A stretch of DNA of 64,000 nucleotides from Trametopsis cervina (Eukaryota; Basidiomycota; Agaricomycetes; Polyporales; Irpicaceae), in NCBI GenBank assembly GCA_022385755.1, contig MU278369.1, forward strand, positions 225,675 to 289,674. Direction: 5' to 3'. Below, piece by piece: positions 57,789-64,000 of the stretch; the first letter of the stretch is position 1; every line of letters starts with the position of its first letter. A program made the position numbers and the translations under genes. Under the pieces are notes generated by a model, which saw nothing but the letters and a program-made list of their open reading frames with translations, ran no database searches and was not told the DNA's origin.

Positions 57789-59091
57789 ATGTTCAGCAGA
57801 CTCTTCGATAAGGAACCGCCGCCCAAACCGCCTACGCTGATAGACAAGGCTGCGCGTTGGGCTCAGGCCTTCTGGCAGCTACCCCCACCCGTTCTCGCGC
57901 TTTCCTCGTTTGCCGGGGGTGTCGCCTCTAGCATCGCCCTACGCGGCATGTATGTACGCTTCTTTCGACGAATACCCAACGCGGGCTGGGTCACGCCGGA
58001 TCACTTGGCGCAGAAGCGGTTGATCAGAGGCAAGGTAATAAGGTACGAATGTCAAACTCTCTCTTCAATGAGTACCTTCTCGACATCTAGAAACCAGTGT
58101 TGGCGATGCAGATAATTTTCACCTGTATCATACTCCTGGTTTTGGCTGGCGAGGGCTGGGGTTCCGTTCTATCCCGACGATTAAGAAAGGTAGACACGTC
58201 AGTTCGCGAGCAGAGATGCCCTCACGCTGATAGTTCTCCTGAGACCTCGTGAATGAAACGATACGTATACGTCTAGCAGGTGTAGACGCAGTAGAGGTAC
58301 ACATCTGTCGTTCTCTGGTACAAACTGCATTAACAGCAACCATTGCAGGGAGGTCATTTCGGAAAAGAGAAGCAGCAGTTTTACGACGAAAGTCTCGCAT
58401 GGCTTAAGAGCAAAATACAAAACAAGACCGTATACTGCCAGCTGATTCAACGCGACCGGTTTGACCGAGTGGTGAGCGTGACAGCACACTGGTCGGTGAC
58501 CATGCTCACGTATTCGAAGGTTGCAGCCGTCTACCCAAGCGCTTTTTCAAGCGAGACCCTGTCCGAGTTGATGGTGCGTGAGGGGTGGGCGATGGTGTAC
58601 ACGCAAGCCGGTGCCGTGTATGACGGTACGACTAAAGAGGAGCTCCTGCAGCTGGAAAGAGAAGCCAGGTGAGTAGCCTTCACGTTGTACGCGCATCGTC
58701 ATCTCAGCGCAGGTTTGTCGAACAGGTCTGCGAGACGTGGCATCTGGAGGAATGGCCCGATATTCGAGACGCCTGCGGCTTACAAGCGGCGACATGCAGC
58801 TGGTTTACAGGAGGCTGAAGAAATAGACGTTCTGAGCTCCCCACGGGATGCAGACGTCGCCGAAGGCTATGTGCGACGAACTAAGGATCTATTGCATCTG
58901 AATACAAGCCCACGGATGAAGCGATATCCAAAAATAAGCTTGCGGAAGACAACAAATCTGATAGCAAGCCCGCGGAAGAAACGAACAGTGAGGTAAGGAA
59001 CGACAGTGTACCGGAGCTATCACACCAACGGAGTGTTCGAGATGCACGCCTTATTGTAATACCAAACCAATACCTTGGGAGAGAAGAGTAG
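57789..59091 (+). CDS. LCL3: Probable endonuclease LCL3 (staphylococcal nuclease-like)
   Basis: Membrane-anchored thermonuclease-fold protein of mitochondria or ER. Preferred exons: 57789-58042, 58098-58189, 58244-58296, 58349-58471, 58520-58668, 58726-58802 and 58886-59091, in phase, 317 residues. The N-terminus holds a hydrophobic anchor (PPVLALSSFAGGVASSIAL). The SNase fold includes SVGDADNFHLYHTPGFGW, the active-site segment IRIRLAGVDAVE (Arg and Asp), GGHFGKEKQQFYDESLAWL, and YPSAFSSETLSELMVREGW. Family sequences usually read GVDAPE; here it is GVDAVE. If the last intron is not removed, the protein ends at 58996 with a less natural basic tail; splicing it gives an acidic tail ending NQYLGREE. 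Start at 57684 is an alternative. Confidence 0.85.
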
Positions 59092-59348
59092 ATGGATGGT
59101 ATCCCTCACTCGCGGCAATAGCACGGTCATGACTTCATGTTCATCTGCAGATACTCAACAAGACCAAGGTATCTGGAAATAAATCTAAATTCAACTGCGT
59201 TCTATCCTTAGCGATTCGGTTCAGCATGGAATCAGCAAGCCACCCGCTCTATTACTAGCACAGCGAGAGCGTAACCATGGCTGCCGTTCTTCACGCACGA
59301 GAATGATTTGATGTTCACTTCAAACAGTCAACAGGACGAACCCCCTCA
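59092..59348. other. Convergent 3' gap, LCL3 / GMC oxidoreductase
   Basis: This 257 bp gap between two stop codons contains the 3' UTRs. No gene is seen. Confidence 0.4.
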
Positions 59349-61929
59349 TCACAACCCAAACCAGGCTTCATCTCGCTGCTCGTACATGGCGTAAAATCCG
59401 CGAATCAAATCCGCCGCCCGCTCCGCAAGCATGTACGTTGGTGCCTGCGTGTGCGCAGCCGGAATGAACGGCTAGCCATATCGATGTCCGTTAGCATGCC
59501 CGTCTCCGGTCCATCAACTAAACAATAAATCTACTCACGAACGCAGACGCATCAACCACCCTCAGGCCCACCGTGCCCTTCACGCTTAGGTCGGCATTCA
59601 GTGGACCCTGCACGCCCATCGCGACAGTCCCACAGACATGGTTAATAGTCACCGCATTCCTGCCGACATATGCCTCAATCTCCCTATCCGTACGTGCCTC
59701 TTTCAACTCCCCGAACTCGTCCACCACCCACCCGTCCCATGTGTGCGCGTGTACAAATCGACGCATCGCCTTTACGGCCTCGCGCATTGTGAACACGTCA
59801 AAAGCGGAGGAGAGGAAGCGCGGGTCGATGGACGGCGCGTCGAATGGGTTCGTGGAGGCGAGGGAGATCGTGCCGCGCGACGTGGGAGAGACTACGGCGG
59901 TGCCGACGGTCAAGAAGCTGCCGTTCGGCGGCGGTATGGGGCCTGTAAAGCTGTCCTGCACACAGAAGTCGTCAGTCATTCACCCATACATCGCACGTTG
60001 TACTATATCCTTATGCATACACTTAAGGTGATCTCCCAATGCGCGGACGTCGGTCCCGCACTTGGATCCTCCACGTTCGCGCTCAGTGGGAGCCTGAACC
60101 AGCCGTACTGGTTCGCCGAGGGTAGCCCGAGCACGCCGGTGCGGTTGGTTTTCCAGAGCACCAGCTGAGCTGCTGCGAAGGCGGGCTGGCGGAGGGCGTC
60201 GAGGGTGTGCGAGGAGGCGACGGTGAAGGAGGATGCGACAAAGGGTGGGTCCTTCGTACGCCACGTTGTTAGTGGCAGATGGGCTGTGGATGGGGATGCG
60301 CACCTGTAGGTTCTTGCCAACGCCGGGCGCGTGCACAAGCGTGTCAATGTCGAACCGTGCCAGTTCGGCGTGGTTGCCAATGCCGGACAACATCACTGTC
60401 GGAGGCGTTCTCAGTGACATCCGACGTACTGTACAGCATTGAAGTTCACTCACAAAGTTGTGGTGTCTTCGCCGCCCCCGTCGACACGATCACCTCTCGG
60501 CTGGCGTTCACGACGTAGATCCTTTCTATCCCGGGACGCAGTGTGAGCGGAGCACCGTCGCAGAGTCCAACCACTTACCAGAACCAGGCTGACCAAGTTG
60601 CACGCTGCGAAAGACGGCTAGCCCATGATCGGTTCCGGTGGCGAGCAGCTTCGTGACGTGCGTGTTGACAAGGACATCCAAGTTCGCGCGGTGCAGGACG
60701 GGTGCCAGGTACGATGTCGCCGCACTTTGGCGCTGTCCGTTTGCGATCTGGATGCTGTGTGAGAATAACAGTGGGACATGGACACGGAGGGAGGGGGTGG
60801 GAACGCACGGATACTTGGGTCCAACCTGCGGGATGCGTCGATGAGAACAAGCACGTCGCGAATGCGGAGGAGCACACACCTATACCGATGGTGTCTCCCG
60901 AATTTATGTCGCGATTGAACGGGAACTCAGAGGAGAGTTCGCGTGTGGCCTGCAAGACGCGATCATCCGTTGAGACGTGGTAGCCAGGGACGCTAGCGTG
61001 CAAAGGACCTAAATCCATCCTTCAGGGTACCGCACAACCACCACCCGCCTGTGCACGAGAGCGTACTCACCGTGTCGACCGTGCACGGACCAGTCGACTT
61101 CGTTGTTGATATTCCGGCCATCTATGGGTGATACGAAGTGCTCGAGCTGAATGCCACAATCAGCATGCGCAGCAACGAGAATAGGAACAAGAACGAGTAT
61201 AAAACCTTCTTGGCGTATGGAAGCATCGATTTCCAGGACCACCCTTCATCGTTGGTGACGTTGGCGAACCGGTCCCAGTCATCGCGCGACCCACGGGTGA
61301 GCGCCATGTAGTCTGGCCTCGCCGGCATGAGAAGAGTATGGGACGAGACGGTGAGACAACATCCAGTGGAGGTACTCACTCACGGACGCCGAGCCGCCCA
61401 AGACATGCCCCCTCTGGAAAGCGATACTGCGGTTGTTAAGCCCGGGTTGCGGGGTAGTCGTGAAGTTCCAGTCCTAGAGGGGCAGATGTCAGCACGGCTT
61501 GTGATCAATGCCCCCACTGAACGATCGAAGTACGAACGAAGACGGTTCCGCCGAGTTTGCCAGCGAATTGGGGGATCTGGATATTCAGGTTGTTGTAGTC
61601 GCTGGCGTAGAGCGAGCATGAACGAGATCCAGATTCGAAGGAAGGTGCTGGTTCACGTACCTTGAGCCTGCCTCCACAAGGAGCACATTATACTGACCAT
61701 CTTCACTGAGCCTATTGGCCAGGACGCACCCGGCGGTGCCGCCTACCAGTAGCCCATAGTAAAGTTTGCGAGAAAACAAGATGAAGGCATAAGACGTACC
61801 ACCTGCAATGATGAAGTCGTACGTTCGCATTGGGTCGAGTTGCGACGGATTCTGCAGCAAAGTGCCTAGACATTCAAATACAAGAGCGAAGAAACCGAGG
61901 AAGACAGTCAACATTTGCAGGTGCCTCAT
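59349..61929 (-). CDS. GMC-family FAD oxidoreductase (aryl-alcohol oxidase-like), secreted
   Basis: Predicted secreted flavoenzyme that oxidises alcohols and may supply H2O2. About ten exons from ATG 61929 to TGA 59351-59349, roughly 600-650 residues. The N-terminus MRHLQMLTVFLGFFALVFEC is a signal peptide. The FAD-binding motif is split by an intron: TYDFIIAGG joins GTAGCVLANRLSE, followed by NVLLVEAG. GMC signature 1 is QRGHVLGGSASV. The C-terminal catalytic region has INHVCGTVAMG in place of the usual HPVGT-type segment and, in the last exon, PFIPAAHTQAPTYMLAERAA, with the second active-site histidine. This end resembles aryl-alcohol oxidase more than glucose oxidase. Substrate not determined; some exon borders in the middle were not fixed. 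Confidence 0.9.
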
Positions 61930-62349
61930 TTTGCTGCTAAGTGAGAGGCTGGAGAACAGGTTGTCGGGCTACGATGCACGGCAGGTATATAAGCTTCAGT
62001 GAAATCGCACGCCAGCTCGCAAAACTCTATCAGCGCGGCTACGGTGTTCGGCTGCCTGTTACTGCATGCTCGGTCACGACACCTGTCTACCTAAAATCGC
62101 AGGCTGTTCTGGCCAACCGTGGACAGAGCAGCGTAGTTGCTGATTGTGAGGCTTTTGATCATCCTTCGTCATAATCAGAGCTGACGCAATGTAATTCAGC
62201 AGATAGGGCGTCGACCGCGGCGACCTCACCAGCTGCTTGAGACGACCTTGACTTGGACAATAGTACCACACCCTCCACAGGGTCACATAACGTTGCGGAC
62301 GGACACGATTAAAGGAGACGGTTACGTCTGGTGACCGTATGCTGGCGTA
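61930..62349. promoter_or_regulatory. Promoter region of the GMC oxidoreductase gene
   Basis: About 420 bp upstream of the GMC start. A tatataagc TATA-like box lies at 61985-61992, near 60 bp from the ATG. No gene is seen. Confidence 0.45.
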
Positions 62350-62611
62350 CTACGAGCTGCCACAGACGCGGTCTGGGCAGGAGACAGTCTGTCGGTCGCA
62401 GTGTTCCTCTTTGTTGCTCGACCCAAACATGAAGCAGGACAGAGTCGCGGAATCTGCAGTCGAAGGAAAGCAGATGGGGCCGAGCACGAACACCAAAACC
62501 TACACAAGCGTTGGCGGATCCCATAACGCCACAAGAATGCACACTCACCTGAGTCATGGCTTTTCCTACGACGGGAAAGCTACGAACTTGAGACATGGCG
62601 AAGTAGAGCAT
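62350..62611 (-). CDS. Possible small Cys-rich protein
   Basis: Two exons, 62611-62549 and 62499-62350, joined in phase 0 by a 49 bp intron (gtgagt..gtag), would encode 70 residues. They contain a hydrophobic stretch (VLVFVLGPICFPST) and five cysteines in the C-terminal half (ICFP, SCFM, HCDR, SCPD, VCGS). The size and Cys content are reminiscent of small secreted proteins, but the hydrophobic part is not at the very N-terminus. No family is recognised; it may be chance. Confidence 0.25.
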
Positions 62612-62996
62612 ACGCGAGACGGCTCCGAGCGCTGCCTCCTGCGCTCGGAGCTACATACCGGTGACATTCCGCTGCTGCACGAGAGGCTGTGGGGCGTACA
62701 TATTTGTTGGTCGATGCGCTTCGAGGATTGGTAGTGCGATGCTTACCCTACAATGATCGCACGATTGCCCGTCCTGGAGTCAACTCGCAGCAGCGCAATA
62801 ATCCATCGATTCCAGCGGGAATGGTGAACTCATGTATACCATCACAGATAAACGTCCCTACTGATCCTGATCGAACCTACACTGACAGGGGGTGGTCTGA
62901 AACGCCATCGGAGCCTTCCGAGCTATACCACAAACAGCCACAAAACATCATATACACCCACGCCCACTCGTACCGCTCGACGCCTCCTTCTCATCG

Positions 62997-64000
62997 TCAC
63001 GGCCCCGTTTTCCGTCTTCCCCCAGGCAGGCGCGGCGCGGAGAACTTCGCCTGCGCCTGCGGGACAACAGCGTGCGATGTCGCAGGGAATGGCGCCAGCG
63101 AGCCGCTCTGCGTGTCGGACGTGATGGTAGTATTCACGGCACTCACCTGCCGACGGTACGTATTTCCCTTCGCGTCGGCGTACGAGAACGTGTTCGTGTT
63201 CGTGCCGTTGCCGAAGTTGCCTGAGGAGGTCTCTTGGAAAAATCCCGCTGCAGAAGTGTGTATTAGGTGAGTATGGTCTTGTGAACGAGGATGGTACGTA
63301 CTGGCTAATTGGTGCTCAGTTATTGTAGACTGCGGGACAAGCGGACTAGGGAGGAGCGTGCGGTCGTAGGAGTGGTCGAAGGTGCTCTCGACTGGGTGGA
63401 CAGCGTGCGGTTAGAAAAGTTATAGCTAGAAGAAAATATGAACATACATGTGAGCCCGTCTGGAGTGAGCGATGTGATATTGATCGCGAATGGGAAGGAA
63501 TATATGTCTGAGACTGCGGGTACACCATTGTGCAGAGACGTGGAATGCCCGGTCGTCGTCTGCAGCACGTTCTGTTCCGCGTCACGTCAGTCTCGAGCTA
63601 TTTTTAACATGAACACCACAGCGTGACGCACCTGCACAAGCAACCCATCCAGAAAGCTCTGTATGTTTGTATAACTCAGCTCCTGCTTCCACACCACCTC
63701 TGTGACCCTCCCACTCCCGCCCACAATCCGCGCCTCAACGTGCACAGCATGCGTCGCCGCCACTGTCACAATCACATCCCCATTTGCGCTGACACTGCCG
63801 GTTGTATTGGTAGCCGGGAACGGCGGCGCGCTGTACAGCGTGATGCCGCCCGTCGTTGGCTTCCCAGAGGGGTCGAGTACGACCTGCAGGTTGGCTGAAA
63901 CAAACCAGTTCTGGTTGATCTCGTGCGAGGACTCGGCTGAGACGACGTCGAGCGTGAGTGTGTGTGGGTTACCGTCGGTTAGGACAGGCACGAAGGGCGT
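62997..64000 (-). CDS. PNGase A-like peptide N-glycanase (5' truncated)
   Basis: C-terminal part of a protein related to peptide-N4-(N-acetyl-beta-glucosaminyl)asparagine amidase A, an acid-active secreted or vacuolar enzyme that removes N-glycans. The gene runs off the right edge. From 63991 downward: PVLTDGNPHTLTLDVVSAES, INQNWFVSANLQVVLDPSG, ITLYSAPPFPATNTTGSVS, HAVHVEARIVGGSGRVTEVV, ELSYTNIQSFLDG; after an intron STSLHNGVPAVSDIYSFPF; after two more, FFQETSSGNFGNGTNTNTF and YRRQVSAVNTTITSD, ending at TGA 62999-62997. At least four exons are present. The order of these blocks follows the PNGase A family C-terminal region. The N-terminal catalytic part is outside the window. Confidence 0.82.

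Overview
The window is nuclear DNA of a filamentous fungus, most likely a mushroom-forming basidiomycete (Agaricomycetes). I infer this from genes broken by many short introns (about 45-90 bp, GT..AG), CT-rich promoters, close gene packing on both strands, and the gene families present: a caspase-like protease with a long C-terminal extension, GH92 mannosidase, GMC oxidoreductase, F-box proteins with divergent tails, and H3-H4 pairs with introns. There are no operons, no CRISPR arrays and no rRNA or tRNA that I could find.

Layout. 0-2.3 kb: the 3' end of an unidentified gene, then a divergent histone H3/H4 pair. 2.8-4.1 kb: F-box protein. 4.6-7.3 kb (-): F-BAR/RhoGAP protein. 7.9-11.0 kb (-): GH92 alpha-mannosidase. 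12.4-13.9 kb (+): ZIP zinc transporter. 14.7-15.9 kb (-): Sec14-like SFH5. 16.3-19.5 kb (+): copper P1B-ATPase (CCC2 type). 19.7-20.1 kb (-): a small unnamed gene. 20.6-29.3 kb: two direct copies of a ~3.9 kb segment, each with a caspase-like protease gene (-) and its long upstream region. 29.7-32.1 kb (+): DEAD-box helicase DBP9. 32.2-34.8 kb (-): AGC kinase, sharing a 278 bp divergent promoter with AP180/ANTH (35.1-38.3 kb, +). 39.3-39.9 kb: a hypothetical protein. 40.7-41.1 kb: a probable small gene. 41.4-42.9 kb: secreted aspartic protease. 43.5-45.0 kb: a second divergent H3/H4 pair. 45.6-52.4 kb (+): UDP-glucose:glycoprotein glucosyltransferase ending in KDEL. 52.9-54.0 kb (-): hypothetical protein. 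54.7-57.5 kb (-): F-box/WD40/UIM protein (Ufo1-like), divergent with LCL3 nuclease (57.8-59.1 kb, +). 59.3-61.9 kb (-): GMC oxidoreductase. 63.0-64.0 kb (-): PNGase A-like protein, 5' end outside the window.

Most genes are housekeeping genes acting separately: chromatin, endocytosis and cell polarity (RhoGAP, AP180, kinase), metal homeostasis (ZIP, Cu-ATPase), ribosome biogenesis (DBP9), and glycoprotein folding or glycan turnover (UGGT, GH92, PNGase A-like). The most unusual parts are the tandem caspase-like duplication, the regulatory module shared by the two histone promoters, and several small unnamed genes with coding-like exons. For most genes I rebuilt the exons by hand and checked splice sites and reading phase; where this was done, exon coordinates are given.
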